Notes: generated from the letters alone by a model not told the origin. Positions 1-11,042 are shown, counted from the stretch's first letter. The stretch: 64,000 nt of DNA from Stentor roeselii (GCA_006503475.1 RSEH01000049.1:102938-166937), one strand, 5' to 3'. Made by a program: numbers and translations.

Positions 1-566
<566 letters not shown>

Positions 567-1250
567 ATGGCTGAACAACTCGAAGAGTACCGAAGACAGA
601 TGCAGCAGAGATACGCAGGAAAATCAGGAGCTTCCAGCAGTTCTTCTAATCAGAACCCGCCCCCAATGCGAGCAGGTCCTCCAGCTCATCATTCAAATGA
701 CGAGGAACTTGCCCGAAAGATGCAAGAAGAAGAGAATAAACGTCGAGAGGAACAACTTCGTCAAGATGAGGAACTGGCTCGAAAATTGCAAGGGTCTTTT
801 GAACCTGCTGCTAATAATGCCTATGGGACTCCGGTTTATCCACCTCAGCAAGGGTATAGACCACCTGAGTATATACCTGCTGGTCAGCCTGTACCTCCTC
901 CGAATTCTTATAATCCTTATGGACCGCCAGGGAATCAGGGAAGGCCTCCTCAAGGTTACCCATCACCAAACCCTCAAGGCAACCCTCTAAACCCTCCACC
1001 TCAAGGTTACAACCCTCAACAATACCCTCCATCAAATTACCAATCACTTAACCCTCCAAACCGAAGTTCATCGCGATATTCTCAGCAATCGAACCGAAGT
1101 TCATCTCAAGTGAACCTAGGCCAGCAATCAGGATGTCTTCCACAAGTAGAAGACAAATGTTTTGGCATAAACACTCAAGTTTGCATTTTAGCCTCAGCAG
1201 CTCTGATGACGATTGGAATAATAGCAACATTGATAGGTTTGTCAGCCTAA
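567..1250 (+). CDS. Proline/glutamine-rich tail-anchored protein with two MIU-like motifs
   Basis: 227 residues. Near the N-terminus the motif DEELARKMQ and, about 20 residues later, DEELARKLQ form a tandem repeat in a charged helix. This resembles the inverted ubiquitin-interacting motif (MIU: acidic, Ala-x-x-Leu/Met-Gln). The middle (about residues 80-180) is low-complexity Pro/Gln/Tyr/Asn with repeated PPQGY-like units. The last 30 residues contain Cys and then a hydrophobic helix ending at the C-terminus, which would suit a tail anchor. I do not recognise an orthologue. An inferred role is a membrane-bound ubiquitin-binding adaptor. It sits divergently next to polyubiquitin, which fits but proves nothing. 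Start chosen: the first ATG, preceded by GATAA. Confidence 0.75.
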   Translation: MAEQLEEYRRQMQQRYAGKSGASSSSSNQNPPPMRAGPPAHHSNDEELARKMQEEENKRREEQLRQDEELARKLQGSFEPAANNAYGTPVYPPQQGYRPPEYIPAGQPVPPPNSYNPYGPPGNQGRPPQGYPSPNPQGNPLNPPPQGYNPQQYPPSNYQSLNPPNRSSSRYSQQSNRSSSQVNLGQQSGCLPQVEDKCFGINTQVCILASAALMTIGIIATLIGLSA

Positions 1251-1291
1251 AGCATATTTAAATCAATCAATGGTAGATTAATACTATAATC

Positions 1292-2350
1292 ATGGGCTGC
1301 AGTAGTTGCAAAAGACTAGAAATTCATCAAGAAGTCCTCAAAAAGGAAATCCTGAAGAATATCTTGTCGCAAAACCTGTCAAGTCTCACATTTTACCTCA
1401 ACATTCACATGAAAGACCAAAAAGTTCATATTGACGATCAGATAGTGACAGTGTCTGATTATCAACTCTCTTTACTTGGCTATTCTTTAGTCTCAGGAAA
1501 ATCTCGAGCTTTTCGTTTGTTGACTGAAAGGTTTTCAGCGTCGGTGACTTCAATGATATCAGAATTTTCAAGACAAAATCTTGACCCTCTGAATATTTTA
1601 GCTGAAAAAAACTTTTTAGATATGATGAAAGTTTTTCTTCCGTTGTTTTTCAAGAACCGGCCAAGACATGCGAGTATCCCGAATGACACTTTGGACTTTA
1701 TTCATTTAAAGGAAGTTAAAGAAGATTTCATTGTTTTAAGTCCTATTCAAGTCGCTTGCTTGCATGGTTCGGTCTTGGTTATTGATTTTTTGTATAATTT
1801 TCATTTGAATTACCCTGATCGAATGATTAATATTCATGAAATTCATGAAGAAACTGGAGAAGGATGCGCTTTTTTCGCTGTTCGCAGCGGGTCTTTGCAG
1901 ACTGTCAAACTTTTATTTGAGAAATATCGGGTTAGGTTTGATGGACTTAATAAATTTAAGGAAAATGTTTTGCAGGTATGTGCTTTGGCTAGTAGCAAAA
2001 AACAGATGGTAGGGTTTTTTGAGGTTTTTGTTTATTTGGTTGAAGAGGTTGGAGTTGAGTTTACTTGGAATTATGAAGAAGTTTTGATTTTGCTTAAGGA
2101 TAAAGCGATTGTTGATTATTATCAAACTGTTCTTAGGGGAAAGGGGATTAAGGCTTTGAAGGGGTTTATTGATTTGAAGAATCAGGTTAAACCTGTGAAG
2201 GAAAAATTTTCTATTGATAAGTTTACAAATAGCCCGAATTTTCATATACCCGACATAGACTATGTGGAATCTAGTTTAATCAGTTCAATAAGTCATTATT
2301 CAAAAGGGACAGATTTTTACACAGATTCATTAGGGCAAATACACAATTAA
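1292..2350 (+). CDS. Ankyrin-like protein with MGCSSC lipidation signal
   Basis: 352 residues. The N-terminus MGCSSC has Gly2 plus nearby Cys residues, the usual pattern for N-myristoylation followed by palmitoylation, so membrane attachment is likely. From about residue 145 to 245 there are degenerate ankyrin-type helical pairs (for example PIQVACLHGSVLVIDFLYN and FAVRSGSLQTVKLLFEKY). The rest has no recognised domain. It starts only 41 bp after the stop of the preceding co-directional gene. Codon choice drifts from C-ending at the start to strongly G/T-ending near 2000-2200. Function is unknown. The ankyrin call rests on pattern only. Confidence 0.7.
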   Translation: MGCSSCKRLEIHQEVLKKEILKNILSQNLSSLTFYLNIHMKDQKVHIDDQIVTVSDYQLSLLGYSLVSGKSRAFRLLTERFSASVTSMISEFSRQNLDPLNILAEKNFLDMMKVFLPLFFKNRPRHASIPNDTLDFIHLKEVKEDFIVLSPIQVACLHGSVLVIDFLYNFHLNYPDRMINIHEIHEETGEGCAFFAVRSGSLQTVKLLFEKYRVRFDGLNKFKENVLQVCALASSKKQMVGFFEVFVYLVEEVGVEFTWNYEEVLILLKDKAIVDYYQTVLRGKGIKALKGFIDLKNQVKPVKEKFSIDKFTNSPNFHIPDIDYVESSLISSISHYSKGTDFYTDSLGQIHN

Positions 2351-2455
2351 CACCTATAATTCATTATTAAATCCATCAATCTATAAACAATCTTCACATT
2401 TTTATCATAAATAAATCAATGAATATTCCAATTCTTAAAATAAATAATAACTTAT

Positions 2456-5400
2456 TTAAGTTCCTAGCTTTTCACAAATCTTCCTTAAACTCTCCTTCAC
2501 TTCCTTCATATCATTATCATGCTTTTTTTCCAGATCATTAATCCGTTGCTTAATCTCATCACTCGCAGCTTGTTCGTCCTCCTTTTCACTAACTAGCATC
2601 CTTAAAGAAGATTTTACATCAAACCTGACAGAATTTATGACTTTCATCAATTCCCTGACCCTGCCTTCCCAAACTCCGAGCTCTTCGCCAGTTCCGAACC
2701 TGACAGAAAGTCTCTGCAAATAAATGCGCTGCTTTTCATTCCGAGCTGAGTTTATCAATGTTTCCATTTCATAAATCATAGAAACAAGTTCTTTAAAGTC
2801 AGTGACATTTCTTCCCTGTTGAACCCTATCAAAAGTATCTCCAATGATAGAAATAAGCAAGTTCATCATAACAATAGTATTAATAATCGAAGTCATAGTA
2901 AAGATAGTAACTCCTAATGACTGAAAATTCTGAATATCCTTTCCAAACGATGAATATTCTCCAATAGTTGTCATATAAGTGAACCCTAAGAAATCAAAAT
3001 ATTTATCATCTTGTGTCGAGTCAGTGCAAGCGAACAACATAAGCGAAAGGCCTATCAAGGAGTATCCTGCAAGAGCACTAAAGCTGAGCATGTCATACAT
3101 CACTTCAAATATCAGAGCAGTAAGGTACCGGACTGAATCAAACAAACGAAAAAACGTGAGTCCTCGAATCCAGGTTAGAAGAATGACTAAAACTTCAAGA
3201 AAAAGGTAAAATCTTGAATTAATCAAGTTGGAGTCACTTGATAAAATGAATATCATCAATATTGTGTAGAATAAAAATCTTACCATGTCCACGTAGTTCC
3301 AAACGTCTTTGAAGTACTCGGATTTCATCTGGATTATTTGGTATACTTCGTAAAAGGCGAGAATTATATTGATTGCTTGACCGAGTAATAGAAAAATTGT
3401 AGCGATTGCTGGTGAACCTGGAGATTCTACTTCTTTTAACTCGTTTGTGTTAGAAAAAAATACTATAAAACCCATGAGACAGATCATGTAGGCTAGATAG
3501 ACACCAGCTTGAATCATCATCATCCATTTCACACGTTTCCATTTTTCAACTAAAAGTATTTTAACGAAGGGCTTTGTGAAAACTTCCTGATTCGGACATT
3601 CTGCAAAACTCTTGAGTAAGTTTAAACTTTCTTGGCTTCCAGGAACCATGTTAACTTTAATGCAACTTGATGAAAAAATAATCGGGAAGTTTTCTACATT
3701 GTATTGATCCTCTCTCAAAAATTGCTTTTTGTTAGGTTCTAAGGAATCTGAATATACTGCCATTGGTAAAGAATCTTGAGAAGCAGCATATTTAGGAAGT
3801 CCGATTTTGGTGAACTGCTGATAAACTGCTTCATAAAAAGTTTCACTTCCAGGGTATCCTCGATTATTAATTTCCTCTAAAGTTCTATGATTTACAAACC
3901 CAAAGACAAAAGGGTTATTTTCAGCTGCTGTACATTTCAAACTAATAGTTTTAATAACCGAGTCTTGTTCATCTCTCCAAAGCATTAAAAACAAAGGATT
4001 AATCCCAAGCCTTGTATTATGAAAAGAGCTATTATTAAAAAGCGCTCTTTGATAAGCATCATAATACTGATACCCAGCATAGAAATGCACAGGACTGGCA
4101 AGACTAGGACAGATGACATAATTATCCATCTCAGCGACATAAGGACTGAAATTACTTCGAATTCCTTCATCTTTTCCTGAATGTTCAGCGATTTTTTTAA
4201 AGTAATTTAAAACTTCATACTGTCTAGACTGGTCAGGACCAACAATAAAAAAATCACTTTTGTTAACTGGACTCTTCACCACAGAGACTTCATCAACATG
4301 GACAATGAAAAGTCTTGAAAAATCATCATTCAATGAAAAGTTGATAATCGGCTTGCAGTAATTGACAAATGTTATCAAGTCTAATGTTTCTCTTGACCAT
4401 AGAGAAATTTTACAGTCTTCTGAAGATACCAGGAAGTAAAGATTGTCTGAAGTGAACTCGAAGTTGCTTATTCCTCCTGAATGAAATGAAAATTCTCGAA
4501 CAAACTTCTGACGACCTGGGTAGTATAACTTAAATTTATTTGAACTTTGAATGAGTTGTTGAACTTGAGGACTGATGACTGGTCTTTTGCTTTTGGAACC
4601 TTGGGAGTCTAAGGTGGGATCGATACTTGCTCGAATTGAAGGTCTTGGAACTGATGAGCCTGAGGATGCATCGGCGGAAGGAGGTTCGGACTTTAGGATT
4701 ATGACTTGGTCTGGGGAGACTTTCGCGAGTTTGATTTTTCCTTGCCAGTCAATAAAGCACTGTTCACGCTGACTTGGGTCGATGAAAACAATTTTAAACA
4801 TCGAGGCTTCACTTGAAGCATAAAAGCATGATGAAAAAATCTGCAAATTACTGATAGGGACTGGCCTTCCTCTTAGTGTCAAGTCAGTAGTTGATATAAC
4901 TTGATTTGAGGCTAAATCTACGACATTGACAAAAGAACTGCTCAGCGCATAAACTAGTCTAGCATCATCAACCGCAAAGTCCAATATTGTAAGACTTTCA
5001 TCAGCTTTCGAGACTTCAACCCAATTAACATCAGAATCTCCAAGTTCACTCAATCCAGCTTTATCAATCTGTTTCCCAGAACTTAAAACAAACACAAAAT
5101 CAGAATTTTTTAATATTTTCGAAGCAGGTGCCGCTATATTAAATTTTTTTCTTTCTTTTTTATGAGGATTGAATAAGTTAAGGCCAGATTCATCAACCCA
5201 AGCGAAGTATTCGTTATGAACATAAAAACTACTGATTTTGTTGGTGATTCTGATGAAATACTCGTCGGTCCATTCATTTAAGATGAACTTGTCAATTGTA
5301 TCACTTGTTATAAAAATTAACTCAGAAAGGCTCTCATTAAAAATAACATCTCGAATGCCTGAACTGACTGAAAAGACTTTCGGGTTAAGGTCTTCATCTA

Positions 5401-6289
5401 ACTTTAAGACCTTAACCTCACCTTTTTCATTTAAAACTCCTAGTTCAATACCTGATTCAGAGAGTTTCAGGAGTTTTAATGGAGAGTTCATTGGAAATTG
5501 ATTTAAAAGAGTTACTTCTTGATCTTGAATTTTCCAGACTTGGATCAAGTCTTGACGACCTGCTGCGAGTATTTCTCCGGAAAGAGATACTTTCTCGAAC
5601 TTTTCTTTTGTTATTAGAAGTTTTGAATCACTCCAGTATTCGATTCCTTCTGAACTGCAGAGGGCCAGGTTTTTATTTGAGAATACAAAGTCGAGGACTT
5701 GGAGATTGTGAATTATTTCAAATTTCCAGTCATCATTGAATTTGATTAGATTGTCTCCAGCTGAATATAAACAATCAGAATACACCAACTTATTAACAGG
5801 GCCATTAAAAACCTGATAACTTTTAACCAACTTGCATTCAGGATATGAAAACCTAATCACATTTCCCAAAGAGTCTCCAAAAACCAAATCTTTGCTATTA
5901 TCTTTCTTTAAAACTAATATCAAACACGTTATCCGTCCATCAGTAACTTTAAAATCAGGACCTCTCGGCATAGCTCTTCCTTCTTTCACCCTAAAGCTGG
6001 ACTGACCTGCAAGGATAAACTTTTGATCAGGAATTTGAATAAATTTTAAAAAGTTTTGATCTTTCGGAAGCCGGGGAAGAAAGAATTGTGATCCAGGCGC
6101 ACCCTGTGCGCCTTGTGAAGATGGATTGCTTTGGACTGGCTGATGGGTTGGGAATCGCTTTGAAATTTGGGAAAGAATATCTTGAAGCTCTTGCAATTCG
6201 ACTTGTTGGGCTTGAGGTGTTGATTGCTGGTTTGGGTCACCTGATGGCTGCTTTAATAGAAGAGGGGCTTCTATATTCTTGTTTGACAT
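2456..6289 (-). CDS. Beta-propeller/TRP-like cation channel fusion, copy 1
   Basis: 1277 residues, one exon. After a Gln/Pro-rich N-terminus, residues about 95-700 are short beta-type repeats with WD40 character (for example SSEDCKISLWSRETLDL). Residues about 910-1155 contain six hydrophobic helices of an ion-transport domain: an S2-S3 region with DVWNYVDMVRFL, an S4-S5 region with Arg-rich IRGLTFFRLFDSVRYL, a pore segment around FTYMTTIGEYSSFG, and S6 with MMNLLISIIGDTFDRV. The layout resembles TRP/polycystin-type non-selective cation channels; ion selectivity cannot be told. The C-terminus (about 1240-1277) is a short coiled coil that may drive assembly. The WD-like N-terminus is unusual for a channel. 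The next gene upstream is a paralogue. Confidence 0.85.
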   Translation of the reverse strand: MSNKNIEAPLLLKQPSGDPNQQSTPQAQQVELQELQDILSQISKRFPTHQPVQSNPSSQGAQGAPGSQFFLPRLPKDQNFLKFIQIPDQKFILAGQSSFRVKEGRAMPRGPDFKVTDGRITCLILVLKKDNSKDLVFGDSLGNVIRFSYPECKLVKSYQVFNGPVNKLVYSDCLYSAGDNLIKFNDDWKFEIIHNLQVLDFVFSNKNLALCSSEGIEYWSDSKLLITKEKFEKVSLSGEILAAGRQDLIQVWKIQDQEVTLLNQFPMNSPLKLLKLSESGIELGVLNEKGEVKVLKLDEDLNPKVFSVSSGIRDVIFNESLSELIFITSDTIDKFILNEWTDEYFIRITNKISSFYVHNEYFAWVDESGLNLFNPHKKERKKFNIAAPASKILKNSDFVFVLSSGKQIDKAGLSELGDSDVNWVEVSKADESLTILDFAVDDARLVYALSSSFVNVVDLASNQVISTTDLTLRGRPVPISNLQIFSSCFYASSEASMFKIVFIDPSQREQCFIDWQGKIKLAKVSPDQVIILKSEPPSADASSGSSVPRPSIRASIDPTLDSQGSKSKRPVISPQVQQLIQSSNKFKLYYPGRQKFVREFSFHSGGISNFEFTSDNLYFLVSSEDCKISLWSRETLDLITFVNYCKPIINFSLNDDFSRLFIVHVDEVSVVKSPVNKSDFFIVGPDQSRQYEVLNYFKKIAEHSGKDEGIRSNFSPYVAEMDNYVICPSLASPVHFYAGYQYYDAYQRALFNNSSFHNTRLGINPLFLMLWRDEQDSVIKTISLKCTAAENNPFVFGFVNHRTLEEINNRGYPGSETFYEAVYQQFTKIGLPKYAASQDSLPMAVYSDSLEPNKKQFLREDQYNVENFPIIFSSSCIKVNMVPGSQESLNLLKSFAECPNQEVFTKPFVKILLVEKWKRVKWMMMIQAGVYLAYMICLMGFIVFFSNTNELKEVESPGSPAIATIFLLLGQAINIILAFYEVYQIIQMKSEYFKDVWNYVDMVRFLFYTILMIFILSSDSNLINSRFYLFLEVLVILLTWIRGLTFFRLFDSVRYLTALIFEVMYDMLSFSALAGYSLIGLSLMLFACTDSTQDDKYFDFLGFTYMTTIGEYSSFGKDIQNFQSLGVTIFTMTSIINTIVMMNLLISIIGDTFDRVQQGRNVTDFKELVSMIYEMETLINSARNEKQRIYLQRLSVRFGTGEELGVWEGRVRELMKVINSVRFDVKSSLRMLVSEKEDEQAASDEIKQRINDLEKKHDNDMKEVKESLRKICEKLGT

Positions 6290-6576
6290 TTTTAATAAAT
6301 TTGAATTCGAACCGGTTGTTTTTCTGAATATAAATAAAATATGGCGGGGTTAATTATGAAATTGAGATTAATTATTATTTGAGTACTAGGGTATGGATTA
6401 CTAGATACTACATTTTTGGGATGATATTATCCTACAACCTATCATGTTTAATTTGAAATATCATTGAGTAATAATACTAAGTTTTGAAAAATTTCATTTT
6501 CTGATAAATGATAATAAATTCCATTATCTTTCAATTAGTCTTTATCCAACAGAATATTAATCTCTAAACTATTAAA

Positions 6577-9500
6577 CTAAGCTCCTAACTTCATGCAAAT
6601 TTTCATTAAGCACTTTTTAATTTCTACCACATCCTGTTCATGCTTCCTCTCCAAGTCCTCTATTCTTTTATTAACATCAGTATTCCCTTCATCCTTCCCT
6701 TTTCCCATCATTTTCAAAGAAGTATTCACATCAGTTCTTACAAAATTAATAATTTTCATTAATTCCCTCATTCGTCCTTCCCAAACCCCAATATCATCTC
6801 CGACTCCATATTTGACACTAAGCCTTTGCAAATAAACCGTCTTATTTTTTTCCCTTTCCCAATACATCAAAGTTTCCATTTCCAGTATCATAGAGATTAA
6901 TTCCTTGAAATCAGTGACATTCCTTCCTTGTTGGACCCTATCAAAAGTGTCTCCAATGATAGAAATAAGAAGATTCATCATGACAATAGTATTAATAATT
7001 GAAGTTAAAGTAAAGATCATAACACCTAACGAAGGAAAATCTTGAATGTCTTTACCAAATGAAGAGTATTCCCCGATGGTGGTCATATAAGTGAAACCAA
7101 GAAAATTGATGTAATTTTCTTGTTCATTAGAGTAACTGCAGGCGAAGAGCATCAATGAAAGTCCAACCAAAGAATAACCTGCGAGAATGATAAAACTGAG
7201 CATGTCGTGAAGCACTTCAAAAATTAATGCAGTTAAGTATCTGACTGAATCGAAAAGTCTGAAAAAGGTCAAACCACGAATCCATGTTAGGAGGATCACT
7301 ACTACTTCTAGAAGGAGGAATAAAGTAGAGTGCATTAGAGTCGAGTCAGATGCAAGTGCAGTTATCATTAAAAGGGTGTAAGATAAAAATCTGATTAGGT
7401 CTACATAGTTCCAGACGTCTCGAAAGTAATCTAATTTCATCTGAGTGATTTGATATATTTCGTATACTGCTAGAAGTGAATTAAATATCTCGCCGAAAAA
7501 TAGAAAAACTGTTGAAAGAGTTGAAGATTGTTCCTCGCTATGCACGTTTGGATAAAAAATTATGAAACCCATCAAACAGATGATATAAGCTAGATAAACT
7601 GCAGCTTGAATCAACATCATCCATTTAACCTGTTTCCACTTCTCCAAAAGTAAAATTTTAATAAAAGGTTTCGTAAAAATCTCTTGATTCGGACAAGCAA
7701 CAAAACTTTTCAACAAATCCAAACTTTCTTGACTTCCCGGAATCATATTGATTTTGATACAAGCAGAATGAAAAACAACAGGAAAGACCTGAGGATTATA
7801 ATCCCTTTCACTTAAAAAGTTTTTTTTATTAGGTTCTGCAACATCTGAATACACCGTAATAGGTAACAAGTCTTCATTATTCACATATTTAGGAAGTCCA
7901 ATTCTGATGAAAGGTTGATAAATCGCTTCATAAAATGACTCACTTCCAGGATACCCTCTTTTATTCAGCTCAACCAATGTCTTCGAATTAACAAATCCAA
8001 AAACAAAAGGATCATTCTCAGCAACAGTGCATTTCATGTTAATCGTCTTAAGTACCAGGTCTTGTTCATCTCTCCAAAGAGCAAGACTGAAAGGGTTTTG
8101 TCCTAATTGGGTGTTGTGAAAAGAACTGTTATTCTGAAGTGCTTTGTTATAAGCATCGTTATATTGATATGCTGCGTAGAAATGTAAGGCATTTATCATA
8201 CTTGGAGAAAGGATGTATTTATCCATATTCTCTTTGTAAGGACATTGCAATATTCGAGAAGCTTCATCTTTTTCAGAGTGCTCGTAGATCTTTTTCAAGT
8301 AAGTTAAAAAATCGTAAGAAATCGACTGGTCTGGACCCATTATTTGAAAAGACTTGGCTCCTGCGGGGTTAGTCATTAAAGAGACTTTTTTATCTTGCAA
8401 TATAAACAACTGTGAAGAGTCTGTTGTTAGAGAAAAATTGATTATTGGCTTTTGGTAGTCTAGATAAGTTATCAGACTTAATGTCTCTCGAGACCATAGA
8501 GAAAGTTTACAGTCCTCTGATGATGCAAGGAAGTACAAATTGTTGGGAGTGAAGCCAAAATCGGTTATTGGACTTGAGTGAAAAGTGAATTCTTTCACGA
8601 ACTTCTCACGGTATGGGTAAAATAACTTGAAAGTGCTTGAATTTGTTGTAAGTAAAGAAGAGTCTTTGTTCGTTGAGTCTTGTAAATGATTTTTTTTTAA
8701 ATCGGTTGACTTATCTTTTTCATTTAAAATCGAGGAATCTTGCTCATCTTCTGAATTTTCAGAAGGAGGTGGCTCTGTTTTTAAGACTATTGTTTCGTCT
8801 GGAGAGACTTTGGCAAGTTGTATCTTTCCTTTCATATCACGGATAAACATTAAACGCTGGTTTTGGACTTCTTGATACAGAAATTTGAATAAAAAGTTTT
8901 CATTTGATATATAAAAACATGTTTTAAAAGCTTGAAGGTTGTTTGAACCACAGATGATATTTTTTTTTTCATTCTTTTTATTTGTTTTTTTTATTGAGAA
9001 ATTATTAGATGTATTTAAATCGAATATCCAGATTAATCCATCTGCTTCTATGTAAACGATATGATCATCATTTACTACAAAGTTGGATATTTTATTAACT
9101 TTATCGATTAATAAGACAGAATCAAAATTTTCTAAATCAAATTTTAGAATTTTATTATGGTCAGTATCGGATATTAGTGCGAATAAGGCTGAGGAGTTGA
9201 ATTGAACTTTAATAATGTTTCCTGAGAATAACACTTTTGAAGCTTTTTCTGGTTGTGAGTAAAGAATTATTTCTTGATTTGAGGCCCAGGCGTAATATTT
9301 TTCACTTATATCAAAGCTATCGATTTTATTTGGAAGTTCTAATTCATACTCATCTGTCCATTCAGGTAATGTTATCTTATCAAAAATTTCTCCACTAAGA
9401 AAGTAAACTTCATTGAGATTTTCATTCCAACAAACATCCCTAATGCCACTTGACTGAGTCAATACCTTAGGCTTCAAATTCCCAGATAATTTCATAACTA

Positions 9501-10713
9501 TAGCCTCTCCTTTTTCATTTAAAAATCCAATTTCCTCTCCACTCTTAGAAAACTTAAAAGATTTAACATTACTCCTTAACCCGATGCTCTTAAATTCTTT
9601 AGCTTCATCCTTTTCAATCTTCCAAATCTTAATAAAAGAATTATTTCCAGCAGCGATAATTCCCTCCCCCAAAGAAACCTTATCAAACCTTTCATGACTA
9701 ACAACAATCTTCACATTATCATTCCAGATTTCTACTCCATTAACACTACAAAACGCAAGATCATTAAAAAGACCATCACAATCAAATACCTGGTGTTTGT
9801 AAATAACTTCACTTTTCCATTCATCATCAAACCGAACTAAACTATCGCCAGCAGAATAGAGAAACTTTGAAAATGATAATTTTTTTACTGGACCATTAAA
9901 AATTTTGTAAGTTTTCTCATGTTTGAGATCTTTAAAAGAAAATCGAATTAAATTTCCAGTTGAATCTCCGAAGACTAGCTCGAGTAAATCTTTTTTAAAG
10001 GAAGTGAAAGAAAGACATGTGATTTCGCCTTCGGTTATTTTTCGATTAGGTTGTTTCTGACCTGGTTGAATATTTCTCAGTTTGAAGATTTTAGGCCCGG
10101 CAAAGACGAAGTCTTTGTTTGGGAGTTGTAATATTTTATTGAAATGTGAGTCTTTTGGAAGAGTAGGCATGTGGGAATGATGGCCACCACCTGGCCCTTT
10201 CATTCTGCCATGTTTTTTTGATTTGGCCATCTCAAATTTCACATCTTCAGGAATTTCTTGTTCAGATCTACCAGACAATTCTTCATGTTTCCTCCTTCCA
10301 TGCTGTCTGAATTTCTCAGCCCTTTCAATTTTCTCAGTTGAGTCTCTATCGACTTCTGTCTGTTCTTCGTCTTTAAAAGTTAATTCAGAATCTTTTTCTT
10401 TATTTTCATCTATTTTTTGTCTTTCCTCTCCTTTTTGACTCTCTTCAAAGCCTCTACTTTTTCGATCTCTACCTTCAGGTCTTCGTTTATGCCCGTGGCC
10501 TTGTCCAGGCTCTCTAATCGGCAGAATTTTTGAGATTGATTTCAAGACTTCCTGAAGTTCTTTCAGCTCTGATGATGGTTGAGGCAGGTCTTTTTGATCT
10601 TTAACTTCACTTGAAAACCTTTTTTCTGGTGAAAGTTCTTCAGGATTAAGATCAACTTTCTCAGGTGATGTATTTTTACCGAGAAGGGGTTGTTTATCCT
10701 GGGAATTTTCCAT
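6577..10713 (-). CDS. Beta-propeller/TRP-like cation channel fusion, copy 2
   Basis: 1378 residues. It is collinear and clearly paralogous with the gene at 2456-6289, sharing SSEDCK(I/L)SLWSRETL, NPFVFGFVN, the TWIRGLTFFRLFDSVRYL segment, the TTIGEYSSFGKDIQ pore and the DTFDRVQQGRNVTDFKEL post-S6 segment. It differs by a longer, highly charged N-terminus (about residues 20-190, rich in Lys/Glu/Arg, with a Gly-His stretch) before the propeller begins. The transmembrane domain occupies about residues 1010-1250 and a terminal coiled coil ends the protein. The tandem head-to-tail arrangement with a 287-bp gap indicates local duplication. The conserved domain is the channel and the divergent part is the cytosolic N-terminus, suggesting changed regulation (inference). 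Confidence 0.85.
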   Translation of the reverse strand: MENSQDKQPLLGKNTSPEKVDLNPEELSPEKRFSSEVKDQKDLPQPSSELKELQEVLKSISKILPIREPGQGHGHKRRPEGRDRKSRGFEESQKGEERQKIDENKEKDSELTFKDEEQTEVDRDSTEKIERAEKFRQHGRRKHEELSGRSEQEIPEDVKFEMAKSKKHGRMKGPGGGHHSHMPTLPKDSHFNKILQLPNKDFVFAGPKIFKLRNIQPGQKQPNRKITEGEITCLSFTSFKKDLLELVFGDSTGNLIRFSFKDLKHEKTYKIFNGPVKKLSFSKFLYSAGDSLVRFDDEWKSEVIYKHQVFDCDGLFNDLAFCSVNGVEIWNDNVKIVVSHERFDKVSLGEGIIAAGNNSFIKIWKIEKDEAKEFKSIGLRSNVKSFKFSKSGEEIGFLNEKGEAIVMKLSGNLKPKVLTQSSGIRDVCWNENLNEVYFLSGEIFDKITLPEWTDEYELELPNKIDSFDISEKYYAWASNQEIILYSQPEKASKVLFSGNIIKVQFNSSALFALISDTDHNKILKFDLENFDSVLLIDKVNKISNFVVNDDHIVYIEADGLIWIFDLNTSNNFSIKKTNKKNEKKNIICGSNNLQAFKTCFYISNENFLFKFLYQEVQNQRLMFIRDMKGKIQLAKVSPDETIVLKTEPPPSENSEDEQDSSILNEKDKSTDLKKNHLQDSTNKDSSLLTTNSSTFKLFYPYREKFVKEFTFHSSPITDFGFTPNNLYFLASSEDCKLSLWSRETLSLITYLDYQKPIINFSLTTDSSQLFILQDKKVSLMTNPAGAKSFQIMGPDQSISYDFLTYLKKIYEHSEKDEASRILQCPYKENMDKYILSPSMINALHFYAAYQYNDAYNKALQNNSSFHNTQLGQNPFSLALWRDEQDLVLKTINMKCTVAENDPFVFGFVNSKTLVELNKRGYPGSESFYEAIYQPFIRIGLPKYVNNEDLLPITVYSDVAEPNKKNFLSERDYNPQVFPVVFHSACIKINMIPGSQESLDLLKSFVACPNQEIFTKPFIKILLLEKWKQVKWMMLIQAAVYLAYIICLMGFIIFYPNVHSEEQSSTLSTVFLFFGEIFNSLLAVYEIYQITQMKLDYFRDVWNYVDLIRFLSYTLLMITALASDSTLMHSTLFLLLEVVVILLTWIRGLTFFRLFDSVRYLTALIFEVLHDMLSFIILAGYSLVGLSLMLFACSYSNEQENYINFLGFTYMTTIGEYSSFGKDIQDFPSLGVMIFTLTSIINTIVMMNLLISIIGDTFDRVQQGRNVTDFKELISMILEMETLMYWEREKNKTVYLQRLSVKYGVGDDIGVWEGRMRELMKIINFVRTDVNTSLKMMGKGKDEGNTDVNKRIEDLERKHEQDVVEIKKCLMKICMKLGA

Positions 10714-11042
10714 TTATGGCCTAAATGAAGCGATGAGATTAAGAAAAATGAATACAGTGGAAGGATTTAGATCTAGATTTGGAAAAAGTTTTATATAAAT
10801 GTTGAATTATTTCAAGAATCATTTTTTCTTTACTTTCATTATATAAAGGAATAAAGATTAATAAGAGTAATTATTCAAATAATCCTAGTTTTGTTTATCA
10901 TTGTATTTATTTGATAGGAAAATATTATCCTTTATATAAATCATAAACGATTAATACATTTTCAAAAACTTACCCTTAAGAAGGTCGTTGAAACATCAGG
11001 AACTTTCCAGGGACAAGTCGACGAATGTCATATTTAATGTAA
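10714..11042. other. Intergenic region upstream of channel copy 2
   Basis: About 330 bp lying between the start of the channel gene and the stop of the ENY2 gene. It is AT-rich with no intact gene. The part nearest ENY2 (10976-11042) reads as a short protein-like relic on the minus strand, listed separately. Confidence 0.5.
10976..11042 (-). pseudogene. Possible phosphatase-like coding relic downstream of ENY2
   Basis: Directly after the ENY2 stop, in a different minus-strand frame, the sequence reads NYIKYDIRRLVPGKFLMF followed by QRPS and a TAA at 10976-10978. It is more GC-rich than the flanking DNA. The PGKF-x-x-F core recalls the start of CDC14/PTEN-type dual-specificity phosphatase domains (a weak resemblance from memory). 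No start codon or further domain is present. It could be chance. Confidence 0.25.
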
